This document shows, piece by piece, positions 22,989-29,245 of a stretch of 37,173 nucleotides of DNA. The DNA is from Candidatus Woesearchaeota archaeon. Lineage in GTDB: Archaea > Nanobdellota > Nanobdellia > SCGC-AAA011-G17 > JACPNG01. The DNA is taken from positions 1 to 37,173 of the forward strand of contig JACPNG010000016.1 in the NCBI GenBank assembly GCA_016185605.1, given 5' to 3'. Within the stretch, counting starts at the first letter, position 1. Each line of letters begins with the position of its first letter. The position numbers and the translations under genes are program-made. The notes below the pieces were generated by a model that was not told the origin of the DNA, made no database searches, and worked only from the letters and a program-made list of their open reading frames with translations.

Positions 22989-23420
22989 TTAATTACCTAA
23001 GTCTCTTTTAATATAAATCTTCTTTTTTGACTCAATAAAAGTTATTTTGAACTTATCAAAGAAATCTTCTCTGCCTATCAATATAGGAAAATCATCTTTC
23101 ATATCGTCTTCGACAGCATACACCCCAATTAAGAAAGTATAGTTTTCCCTTCCTTTGCTTATATTAATTTTCATCTTTGTTTTGATTGCTTTGACATTTC
23201 CGCCTATTCCGCCTATCTCTTCTGATTTAGAAGATAAATCTAAGCCTAAAATCTCTGCCATGTCTTTTGGGATGACACTATAGTCTGCTCCCGAGTCTAA
23301 TAATCCAATAATATCTATCTTATCTTTAGACCCTATAAGGGTAATTGGGATTGCCGGTGCACTCTCAGAAGGAAATGGGTCTGGTCTTTCTATTGTCTTG
23401 TAATTAAATGTTATTGTCAT
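22989..23420 (-). CDS. Retropepsin-like aspartic protease domain protein
   Basis: 143 aa with the aspartic protease motif LLDSGADYSVIP (catalytic D42), flap-like GGIGG, and PILIGREDFFDKFKI near the end, matching single-domain dimeric retropepsin-like proteins of archaea and bacteria. It lies 3 bp after the DUF5678 gene, which often accompanies it. A partner substrate is not known. Both belong to the accessory island. Confidence 0.8.
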   Translation of the reverse strand: MTITFNYKTIERPDPFPSESAPAIPITLIGSKDKIDIIGLLDSGADYSVIPKDMAEILGLDLSSKSEEIGGIGGNVKAIKTKMKINISKGRENYTFLIGVYAVEDDMKDDFPILIGREDFFDKFKITFIESKKKIYIKRDLGN

Positions 23421-23423
23421 TTA

Positions 23424-23624
23424 TCAAAGAATCATGACTTTTTTTGAAGGTATTTTAGCTATCAAGGGCCTGTTTTTAGGAAATTTTGTTTTAGATTGAT
23501 TATATGCCTCTCTGAACGTATTGCCGGAAGATACTACTTTTCCATCCACAATAGCTATCCATTTATTGCTGTAATTCTTTACATTTAGTCTTAGAAATGA
23601 ATTATAATTAATTTCCTTTTCCAT
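23424..23624 (-). CDS. DUF5678-type small protein
   Basis: 66 aa from ATG 23624. The pattern NYSNKWIAIVDGKVVSSGNTFREAYNQSK and the ending IAKIPSKKVMIL fit DUF5678, a small domain commonly next to retropepsin-like genes. A longer frame starts with TTG 23729 and runs through a nuclease remnant, so I reject it. The AGGTTATATAAG before the ATG can serve as ribosome site or TATA-like element. Confidence 0.75.
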   Translation of the reverse strand: MEKEINYNSFLRLNVKNYSNKWIAIVDGKVVSSGNTFREAYNQSKTKFPKNRPLIAKIPSKKVMIL

Positions 23625-23667
23625 ACTTATATAACCTTTTTTATTATTATAAACCTTTTGGTTATAA

Positions 23668-23703
23668 TTATACCTTCTCGCACCATTCACAAGTTTTCTT
23701 GTA
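23668..23703 (-). pseudogene. 3' remnant of a PD-(D/E)XK nuclease gene
   Basis: The frame YKKTCEWCEKV-stop matches the end of the intact nuclease (VCEWCEKI-stop), with 18 identical bases on the plus strand (TTCTCGCACCATTCACAA). The body of the gene is gone: a stop precedes these 11 codons. Confidence 0.6.
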
Positions 23704-23712
23704 TTAACATAT

Positions 23713-23943
23713 CTAAGTAGAAATCTCAATCTTTACAGGGATAGATAAATCAATGTCTGGTATCTTTTTAGTTCTTTTTTTAAAATTTAAAATTCCTATG
23801 CTTTTAATCTCATTATTTTTCATATCTCTTCTTACAAAAACTCCTGGCTGTACTTCTTCAGCTATTCCTTCTGAAGGTTTTCCTATCATTATTTCTAGAA
23901 AATCTCCTTCTTCATCATAATATATCCTCATTGAACCTTTCAT
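23713..23943 (-). CDS. DUF2283 protein, probable antitoxin
   Basis: 76 aa with the DUF2283 pattern (MRIYYDEEGDFLEIMIGK, ending in IGILNFKKR). The start could be Met1 or Met5 (ATG 23931, with AGG close upstream). Family members are usually the downstream partner of a small toxin-like nuclease gene, and here one ends 1 bp upstream. The island has a second copy at 26849-27043. Confidence 0.75.
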   Translation of the reverse strand: MKGSMRIYYDEEGDFLEIMIGKPSEGIAEEVQPGVFVRRDMKNNEIKSIGILNFKKRTKKIPDIDLSIPVKIEIST

Positions 23944-23944
23944 C

Positions 23945-24154
23945 TTAGATTTTTCTCTCTTTGAAATGTTTATAATAATATTTTATGTTCTCGTCATACT
24001 CATAATTCTTTATTTTCAATGGACTATTTAGTGTTTCTCCTACATAATCTAATTTATCTATTTCAGGATGCTCTTTAGATATATGTCTCCATTGCTTTTT
24101 TGTAAGTCTTATCCTTCTTCCGGATTTGTCTGTCACATTCAGAATATCATCCAT
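23945..24154 (-). CDS. Truncated toxin-like (PBECR/DUF4258-type) protein
   Basis: 69 aa from ATG 24154. TDKSGRRIRLTKKQWRHISKEHPEI, then YEYDENIKYYYKHFKERK is the N-terminal two thirds of small nuclease-fold toxins paired with DUF2283. Relatives continue for about 20 residues with a hydrophobic strand that is missing here, as the frame stops right after FKERK. It is therefore probably inactive. The longer frame starts at TTG. Confidence 0.55.
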   Translation of the reverse strand: MDDILNVTDKSGRRIRLTKKQWRHISKEHPEIDKLDYVGETLNSPLKIKNYEYDENIKYYYKHFKERKI

Positions 24155-24236
24155 TCTATCCAATTTATTCTACAAAAATAAATAAGTTTTATTTAAAAAT
24201 GTTTACTATTTTTAGGAGATAATATATTGAATTGAT

Positions 24237-24884
24237 TCATATTTTCTCGCACCATTCACAAACTTTAGAAGGGCAATCCCCATTCAATAGCTTAATAGCT
24301 TTCTTGAATAATGATTCAGCATTTTTTAAACTGATATTTCTTTTGACTAATTCTGTATCAAATATTACCTCTCCTGTTTCTAGAACTTCTTTTGGAATGT
24401 AAAATAAAATAAATGCATAATCTTCTGTCTCATAATTATTTTTTCTAAGTAAAAAATTATACAAATCCAGTTGATTTTGGTATCTGTCAGCTGTATCTTC
24501 TTTTAGGGCAAAACCTCTTGTTTTATAATCTAATACAATTAATTTCTTTCCTTTAACTAAGATATTGTCTACTGCTCCAAATAATATATTTCCTTCTTTA
24601 TCTTCATATCTTATTCCTTTTAGATTATTTCTCCATTGCTTTAATAGTTCTATATTATCAAATAGCTTCATATCTTTGGAATGGCTATTCTTGTTTAATT
24701 CTGGAGGCAGTAATCCTTTATCTCTGAACTTGTCAAAATGCGCTTTAAGAATTTTATCCATTCCATTTGGCAATGAAGACATTGGTCCCTGGGGTCTTGA
24801 CCATACTTTATGCTTTTCTAAATAGAAGCATCTATTGCATTCATTCATTAGATTTATTGAACTTGGAGATAGTTTGAATGTCAT
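24237..24884 (-). CDS. PD-(D/E)XK nuclease, Cas4/RecB-like with Fe-S cysteines
   Basis: 215 aa. The nuclease core has GAVDNILV (D106), LIVLDYKTRG (D119, K121) and the RecB motif QLDLY (138-142). Cys16/Cys19 near the N-terminus and Cys204/Cys209/Cys212 at the end could hold a 4Fe-4S cluster as in Cas4 and AddB. No cas1/cas2 or CRISPR repeats occur in the window, so it is not shown to be an adaptation nuclease. The gene starts 13 bp after hicA. Fragments of its ends recur at four other places in the island. Confidence 0.85.
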   Translation of the reverse strand: MTFKLSPSSINLMNECNRCFYLEKHKVWSRPQGPMSSLPNGMDKILKAHFDKFRDKGLLPPELNKNSHSKDMKLFDNIELLKQWRNNLKGIRYEDKEGNILFGAVDNILVKGKKLIVLDYKTRGFALKEDTADRYQNQLDLYNFLLRKNNYETEDYAFILFYIPKEVLETGEVIFDTELVKRNISLKNAESLFKKAIKLLNGDCPSKVCEWCEKI

Positions 24885-24897
24885 TTTAAATTATATT

Positions 24898-25128
24898 CTA
24901 CAAATACTTGGCAAATTCATCTTCATCAACTTTAGCTAATTTTAATACTCCCTTTAAAGTTCCAATCTTAATCTCCTTATGCATTGGAACAACAGTTCCT
25001 ATTTTACCTTGCGGGGTTAATTTAGAAAGTCTAACATGGCTTCCACTTCTTCCACTAATCTCAAATCCAAGTTTATTACAGAGAATCTTAACACAGTCTT
25101 TACCAGAAACCTTTCTTAATCTGGGCAT
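24898..25128 (-). CDS. hicA: HicA-type mRNA interferase toxin
   Basis: 76 aa from ATG 25128. Pattern: LRKVSGKDCVKILCNKLGFE, then GRSGSHVRL with the active His, and VPMHKEIKIGTLKGVLKLAKV. These dsRBD-fold toxins cleave mRNA. The ATG shares one base with the hicB stop (TGATG). Length and the His are normal, so it is probably functional. Confidence 0.9.
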   Translation of the reverse strand: MPRLRKVSGKDCVKILCNKLGFEISGRSGSHVRLSKLTPQGKIGTVVPMHKEIKIGTLKGVLKLAKVDEDEFAKYL

Positions 25129-25325
25129 CAACCAACCTCAAATGTGGTCATTAACGGTTTTACTTTCTTTTTTAAGGGAAATTCTTCCAAGTATAGCTTA
25201 GTGGCTTCTGTTAAATTCTTAATAGCCTCGTTTATATTTTTTCCCTGGCTGAATGTTCCCACTTCTGGACACTCGGCTACATACATATCCTCTTCTTTAT
25301 GCAGAACAGCAGTAAAAGTTTCCAT
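25128..25325 (-). CDS. hicB: HicB-type antitoxin, short form
   Basis: 65 aa with the HicB fold (FTAVLHKEEDMYVAECPEVGTFSQGKNINEAIKNL). The C-terminal DNA-binding domain of long HicB proteins is absent, as in the short archaeal group. It precedes hicA in the operon and would neutralise it by direct binding. Confidence 0.88.
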   Translation of the reverse strand: METFTAVLHKEEDMYVAECPEVGTFSQGKNINEAIKNLTEATKLYLEEFPLKKKVKPLMTTFEVG

Positions 25326-25357
25326 TTTTAATCACTCTCATATTAGGATAAGTTGGT

Positions 25358-25456
25358 TTAAATAATTTTTGCTTTATGTTTTCTATATTTTTTCAGCCAG
25401 AAGCATCTATTGCATTCATTCATTAGATTTAATGCTGATGGGCTTAGTTTGAACAT
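25358..25456 (-). pseudogene. 5' remnant of a PD-(D/E)XK nuclease gene
   Basis: MFKLSPSALNLMNECNRCF is followed by 13 unrelated codons and a stop. It matches residues 2-20 of the intact nuclease (TFKLSPSSINLMNECNRCF) at protein and DNA level. It starts 1 nt after the HEPN stop, as the intact copy starts just after hicA. Confidence 0.7.
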
Positions 25457-25457
25457 T

Positions 25458-25889
25458 TTACTCTTTTAATTTAATGTCTAAGATAGCTTTTAATTCTTTG
25501 GATAATTTTTTTGATTTTTCTATTGCGTCATTTGCAATGTCAAAATCCATTCTTTTTCCATAATAAACTAATGAATTTCTCTTAAACCTAAGGTCATCAA
25601 ACAATCTAAATATATCATCTTTCTTTAAAACATCTCTAAGATAATATCCCAAACAGATATGATTGTTTACTTTATAGCCATTCAAAAGAACCAATGCATG
25701 AAGTAATTCTAAAACAGAAGAATAGTAATATTCGAATATGTAATTTGCTGTTTTTTCATTTAACTCTATAGATAAAACTTCAACTCTTTCTTCTGATGTT
25801 TCTATCAATGATTTGGCTTTTTCTTTGTCTATTGTTACTCTAATAGAAGAATTTGAGGATAGACAATCATCCCATGAATCTTCTTTCAT
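25458..25889 (-). CDS. HEPN-domain protein (HepT-like)
   Basis: 143 aa, all helical. The HEPN signature region is RFKRNSLVYYGKRMD (101-115): Arg-Asn are kept, but the position of the usual catalytic His holds Tyr109, so RNase activity is doubtful. It overlaps the MNT gene by 4 bp (ATGA). HEPN/MNT pairs form toxin-antitoxin systems in which the MNT enzyme AMPylates or otherwise blocks the HEPN partner. Confidence 0.8.
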   Translation of the reverse strand: MKEDSWDDCLSSNSSIRVTIDKEKAKSLIETSEERVEVLSIELNEKTANYIFEYYYSSVLELLHALVLLNGYKVNNHICLGYYLRDVLKKDDIFRLFDDLRFKRNSLVYYGKRMDFDIANDAIEKSKKLSKELKAILDIKLKE

Positions 25890-26419
25890 TTAAAAACCTC
25901 CAAAAAACCATTAAGTATCATGCCATTTATTATGTTGTTCATTAAATTTGGATTATTTATATGCTTTAAATCAGGGTGAATAAAAAGTTGTAAATTTCTT
26001 TTTAGAATTTTTTCAAATTTTTCTGTCTTTAGCTCTTTTTTTGATGGTGTTTCTATGTATAAGTCTATATCACTATTTTCAATATCTTCTCCTTTTGAAT
26101 AAGAGCCAAAAGCAATTATTACAGGGTTGCTTAATTCATTTATCAAATATTCAACTAATCCGGAATTATACAGGCTTTTTATATTATATAATTTTTTCTC
26201 AAGCAGAAAGTTTTTTGAGGTTCTGTCAGCAGAGAATAAAACAATATTAGATATTTTCTCTTTTTTTAGAATTCCTTCATTAGATAATTCACTGCAATAT
26301 TTAATTACAGAAGGAAGAGGCAGTTTTAACTCTCTTTCTATCTGTCTAACTCTCATCTTTATAGTTGGATTTACGAAAAAATAATCCTTAATCTTCTCTC
26401 TGATACTTATTCTTTTCAT
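25886..26419 (-). CDS. HTH-fused MNT nucleotidyltransferase (MntA-like antitoxin)
   Basis: 177 aa. A winged helix (about 15-60, VRQIERELKLPLPSVIKYCSE) is fused to a minimal nucleotidyltransferase with GSYSKGEDIENSDIDLYI (G105, S106, D117, D119), the metal- and NTP-binding motif. The fused DNA-binding part would allow autoregulation. TATCAATTGATA (26434-26445), a perfect palindrome between TATA-like TTAAATATC and the ATG, is a candidate operator. First gene of the pair, probably leaderless. Confidence 0.85.
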   Translation of the reverse strand: MKRISIREKIKDYFFVNPTIKMRVRQIERELKLPLPSVIKYCSELSNEGILKKEKISNIVLFSADRTSKNFLLEKKLYNIKSLYNSGLVEYLINELSNPVIIAFGSYSKGEDIENSDIDLYIETPSKKELKTEKFEKILKRNLQLFIHPDLKHINNPNLMNNIINGMILNGFLEVFK

Positions 26420-26433
26420 TTGATATTATATAT

Positions 26434-26445
26434 TATCAATTGATA
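26434..26445. promoter_or_regulatory. 12-bp palindrome before the MNT gene
   Basis: TATCAATTGATA lies 15 bp from the ATG of the HTH-MNT gene and adjoins its TATA-like element, a position where binding would block initiation. Confidence 0.45.
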
Positions 26446-26541
26446 TTTAAAGTTATCGATATTAGATATTTGAGGTTATATCCTCATATAAACCTATAGT
26501 TTACATATAGAAACTTCAAGTTTAGATGGTTTTTATCATAC

Positions 26542-26604
26542 TTCCCAAATATTACATAAGAGCGCCTCTCTGATATTACACAAGATAGGTGTCTGATATT
26601 ATAT
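26542..26604. repeat. Tandem repeat array, copy 1 (three degenerate units)
   Basis: Three units resembling CTCTCTAATATTACAT begin at 26542, 26566 and 26589 (period 23-24 bp). The last is followed by ATGGCTGCT, as in copy 2. The stretch 26420-26848 holds no gene that I can support: only this array, phased palindromes and a diverged segment shared with copy 2. Confidence 0.6.
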
Positions 26605-26656
26605 GGCTGCTGAAGATGTATGAAACCCCAATGTTCTTTGTTTTTTAATAAGGCCT

Positions 26657-26705
26657 ACTAAATATTTAGTTACTTAGTAACATATTATTAATATACTTAG
26701 TATAT
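26657..26705. repeat. Three helically phased palindromes
   Basis: ACTAAATATTTAGT (26657-26670), GTTACTTAGTAAC (26669-26681) and ATATACTTAGTATAT (26691-26705). The last two share the core TACTTAGTA. Centres are about 11.5 and 23 bp apart, close to one and two helical turns. Confidence 0.55.
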
Positions 26706-26848
26706 TATTTTTATGCTATTTATTGCCATATTGAATTTTGGCTTTCTGGGCTTTAACTATAGAGAATTTGAGCGTTGTTTTTCACTTCGCTTATAGCAAA
26801 GACAGACATATCTATTGTCTATCACAATTTAGGCTGAATTAATGATGA

Positions 26849-27043
26849 TTAGGCTGTTATTTGCTGTTTAACTATGCTTTTATTAAAACGAGAGGCCTTT
26901 AATACTTCAACCCCTATAATTTCATTGTTTTTACCTAGTTCTATGTTTATTCCTGGAACTATCTCTTCAAAGCTTTCTTCTTTTCCTTCTTTTATGTATA
27001 TAAAAAGTGAATCTGATTTTTTATCATAGTTGTATTTTTTCAT
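26849..27043 (-). CDS. DUF2283 protein, second copy
   Basis: 64 aa from ATG 27043 (KKYNYDKKSDSLFIYIKEGK, then VPGINIELGKNNEIIGVEVL). A GTG 12 bp upstream also opens the frame, but the ATG overlaps the stop of the toxin fragment as ATGA, which fits a coupled pair. Likely an antitoxin whose toxin has decayed. Confidence 0.7.
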   Translation of the reverse strand: MKKYNYDKKSDSLFIYIKEGKEESFEEIVPGINIELGKNNEIIGVEVLKASRFNKSIVKQQITA

Positions 27044-27192
27044 TTTCTTGTCCACCTCCTGCTCATTAATCTATTAATTATTTTTTCTTCAGTTATGGGG
27101 TGTATTGTTATAATTTCTACTTCATTGCCCCTTTCTTCATAGACTATCATCATGTCCCTTTTCTTTTTGTTGTTTAAAAGTTTAGCGATTAT
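27040..27192 (-). pseudogene. 5'-truncated toxin gene
   Basis: A 50-codon open stretch without a normal start gives KLLNNKKKRDMMIVYEERGN, then EVEIITIHPITEEKIINRLM and SRRWTRK-stop. It looks like the C-terminal half of a small RelE/DUF4258-like toxin. A stop in frame lies directly upstream, next to repeat copy 2. It still overlaps the DUF2283 ATG. An internal ATG-ATG could give a shorter peptide. Confidence 0.5.
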
Positions 27193-27219
27193 TTAGCTTC
27201 TCAATCCAATATATCTCGC

Positions 27220-27302
27220 CTCTCTAATATTACATGAAAAGCTCTCTAATATTACATAACTATCTCTCGAATATTACATGAGTCACCTCTCGAATATTAC
27301 AT
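27220..27302. repeat. Tandem repeat array, copy 2 (four units)
   Basis: Four units start at 27220, 27242, 27264 and 27287 (period 22-23 bp). Units 1-2 have CTCTCTAATATTACAT and units 3-4 CTCTCGAATATTACAT, each followed by a 6-7 bp variable part. ATGGCTGCT follows the last. The remaining non-coding stretch 27303-27426 contains GAAATTTGGGCGTCGTTT, related to a segment near 26763-26780. Confidence 0.75.
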
Positions 27303-27426
27303 GGCTGCTCTTAATATTCTGGGGAATTAGGGCTTATCTATGGGAAATTTGGGCGTCGTTTCTCGTTTCATCTCTTTTCGGCTCGCTTCGCTTGGCTTTG
27401 CTTCTGGACATCTATAATTATCTATT

Positions 27427-27477
27427 TCATTCATTCATTAGGTTTATTGAACTTGGAGACAGTTTGAAGGTTGGCAT
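27427..27477 (-). pseudogene. Second 5' remnant of a PD-(D/E)XK nuclease gene
   Basis: MPTFKLSPSSINLMNE-stop matches the start of the intact nuclease almost exactly (TFKLSPSSINLMNE). After GAATG the sequence departs and stops. It marks the right border of the island. Confidence 0.7.
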
Positions 27478-27530
27478 TTTATTTATGATTAAGTAAATTT
27501 ATTAAATATATACCATAGCAATTTTGTAGG

Positions 27531-27770
27531 ATGGGAATGATTACAGAATCTTTTTTCAGTGAAAAATCAATTAAAAGGATTTTTCGAGATATGCCAATTA
27601 TATATCTTTCAATAGTTGGTGTATCTATATCACAATATATGTTAGATAGAAATAAAGAGATGTTTGATCTCCTTGTTATATTCGAAATTGTGTTTGTAAA
27701 TTCAATTGTTATATGGGGAATCTTCTTTTTGTTTGTAATAATCCATTTTATAATTAAAGAATATTGGTAG
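27531..27770 (+). CDS. Small two-helix membrane protein
   Basis: 79 aa with hydrophobic segments at about 22-38 and 46-74. A TATA-like TTTATTAAATATA about 25-30 bp upstream indicates a leaderless transcript. It opens the plus-strand defence region. Function unknown; a small membrane protein next to restriction genes could be an effector, but nothing here proves that. Confidence 0.5.
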   Translation: MGMITESFFSEKSIKRIFRDMPIIYLSIVGVSISQYMLDRNKEMFDLLVIFEIVFVNSIVIWGIFFLFVIIHFIIKEYW

Positions 27771-27775
27771 GCAAA

Positions 27776-27784
27776 TTTATAAAG
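27776..27784 (+). promoter_or_regulatory. TATA box before the 49-aa ORF
   Basis: TTTATAAAG lies about 25 bp before the ATG at 27808, which fits a leaderless transcript that continues into the DUF262 gene. Confidence 0.45.
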
Positions 27785-27807
27785 ATTTTTTATTGTCATA
27801 AGAGTAT

Positions 27808-27957
27808 ATGAATAAGAAAGGTAATTGGAGATTAGAAGCTATTTTTGGAATAGCAGGAGTAGGATTAGTAGTATTACCTTTTTTAACTGATTTATCCAAA
27901 TGGTTTATTTTACTGGGAATAATCTTTATAATCTTAGCTTTTATAGCGAACAAATAA
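27808..27957 (+). CDS. 49-aa two-helix membrane protein
   Basis: ATG 27808 to TAA 27957. After a polar start (MNKKGNWRLEA) come two hydrophobic stretches (IFGIAGVGLVVLPFL and WFILLGIIFIILAFIA). It ends 4 bp before the DUF262 ATG, so the two are probably co-transcribed. Function unknown. Confidence 0.55.
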   Translation: MNKKGNWRLEAIFGIAGVGLVVLPFLTDLSKWFILLGIIFIILAFIANK

Positions 27958-27961
27958 TAAA

Positions 27962-29218
27962 ATGGCAAAGATACAAGATTTCATTAATGAAAGACATAAA
28001 TATAAAGTAGATTCAACATATCAAAGGCCAGAAGGAGCTTGGTCTAATGAAGATAATCAATGTTTAATAGATACTATTCTAAAGAGCGAACCCATTCCAA
28101 TTTTTTTCATTAATTATAATTCAAAAGAAGAAACTTATTATATTGTTGATGGACAACAAAGGTTACATTGTATTCAATTATTTCATGATAATAAATTAAA
28201 ATTAAATAAAAAATTCTCAGGAGAGATAAACCATGGAAGGACTTTCAATGGAGAAAACCCAATTTCTGATGATCTAAGAAATAAGTTCTTAAATTATATA
28301 TTAAATTTCCATTTACTTGAGGATTATGATGATGAAAGGGTAAGATTAATCTTTTCAAGGTTACAGAGAGGAAAGCCTTTAACTCTTGGAGAAAGATTAA
28401 ATGCTAAACCTGGAAATATTGTCATTGTTATGAGAAAGATTGCAAATCATCCTTTCATACTTAAATCTATAGGAATCTCTAAAGATAGATATGGACATTT
28501 TCCTGATGCTGCAAGAATATTATTTTATGAAAAATATAGTTCAAGAGATTCTGGAACACCGGCCATTAATTCTTTCTTCGAAGAAAATCAGAATCTATCC
28601 TTTGATGATAAAGAATTTAAAAATGCTATAAAAATTTTAAATTTTTTAGCTGAAATATTTCCTCCAGAACCTGGAGATTATCAATTTTTAAATAAACATG
28701 CTTGGGTATTCACAGTTTATACAATGATTAGAGATTTGAGTGTCGCTTATGTTCTAAAAGGAAACGAAGAGTTAATAAGAAATTTTGTAAAAGATTTCCA
28801 TAATAAAATTTATTCAGAAGATTTTAGAAGATCTAACCAAAACTATCAAAGATTTTATGACAATGTTAGGGGTGGTTGGGGTGAAAAGATAATAACTCTA
28901 AGAAAAACAATAATTATTAATGAATTTTTAAAAAAATACGAGCTATTAGTAAAAGATGAAAAAAGACAGATTTCTGAAGAAGAGAAAATAGCAACTTTTG
29001 CCAAAAATCCAAGATGTGAGCTATGTGGTTTAGAGTTTAAAGATTATAAAGAACCAGAGTATCACCATAGACAAATGCATTCTTTAGGTGGAAAGTCAGA
29101 AATAGAAAATATCATAGTCTTATGTACCAAATGTCATGATAAAATTCACGGTAAACAAGAGGTTGAATTACCATTAGAAGAAGAAAAAGATGAGTATGAA
29201 AATGAGGAAAATTCTTAA
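27962..29218 (+). CDS. DUF262-HNH defence endonuclease (GmrSD-like)
   Basis: 418 aa. The N-terminal DUF262 domain has TYQRPEGAWSNEDNQ, then IVDGQQRLHCIQLF (DGQQR at 63-67), the NTP-dependent ParB-like fold of GmrS and BrxU. The C-terminal HNH domain has CELC (352-355), YHHRQMHSLGG (H368, H369), NIIVLCTKCHDKIHG. This single-chain layout resembles nucleases that restrict phage DNA, often modified DNA. It directly precedes the type I system. All key motifs are intact. The acidic tail (EEEKDEYENEENS) is unusual but short. Confidence 0.85.
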   Translation: MAKIQDFINERHKYKVDSTYQRPEGAWSNEDNQCLIDTILKSEPIPIFFINYNSKEETYYIVDGQQRLHCIQLFHDNKLKLNKKFSGEINHGRTFNGENPISDDLRNKFLNYILNFHLLEDYDDERVRLIFSRLQRGKPLTLGERLNAKPGNIVIVMRKIANHPFILKSIGISKDRYGHFPDAARILFYEKYSSRDSGTPAINSFFEENQNLSFDDKEFKNAIKILNFLAEIFPPEPGDYQFLNKHAWVFTVYTMIRDLSVAYVLKGNEELIRNFVKDFHNKIYSEDFRRSNQNYQRFYDNVRGGWGEKIITLRKTIIINEFLKKYELLVKDEKRQISEEEKIATFAKNPRCELCGLEFKDYKEPEYHHRQMHSLGGKSEIENIIVLCTKCHDKIHGKQEVELPLEEEKDEYENEENS

Positions 29219-29245
29219 TAAATAATGTAATCTAAGGAATGATGA

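Noticed and set aside
23424-23729. Long version of the DUF5678 gene
   Set aside because: It starts with TTG and passes through a nuclease remnant; the family domain begins at ATG 23624.
24237-24884. Nuclease as a CRISPR adaptation Cas4
   Set aside because: No cas1, cas2 or array in the window; many Cas4-like proteins are unrelated to CRISPR.
27226-27302. TAATATTAC, the nonanucleotide of geminivirus rolling-circle origins, occurs in two array units
   Set aside because: The units are not in a stem-loop, two of four units read GAATATTAC, and there is no Rep-like gene nearby. The match is probably chance in AT-rich sequence.
26542-27302. Repeat arrays as a CRISPR
   Set aside because: Units are 16 bp with only 6-8 bp between them, so there is no room for spacers, and no cas genes other than a Cas4-like fold are present.
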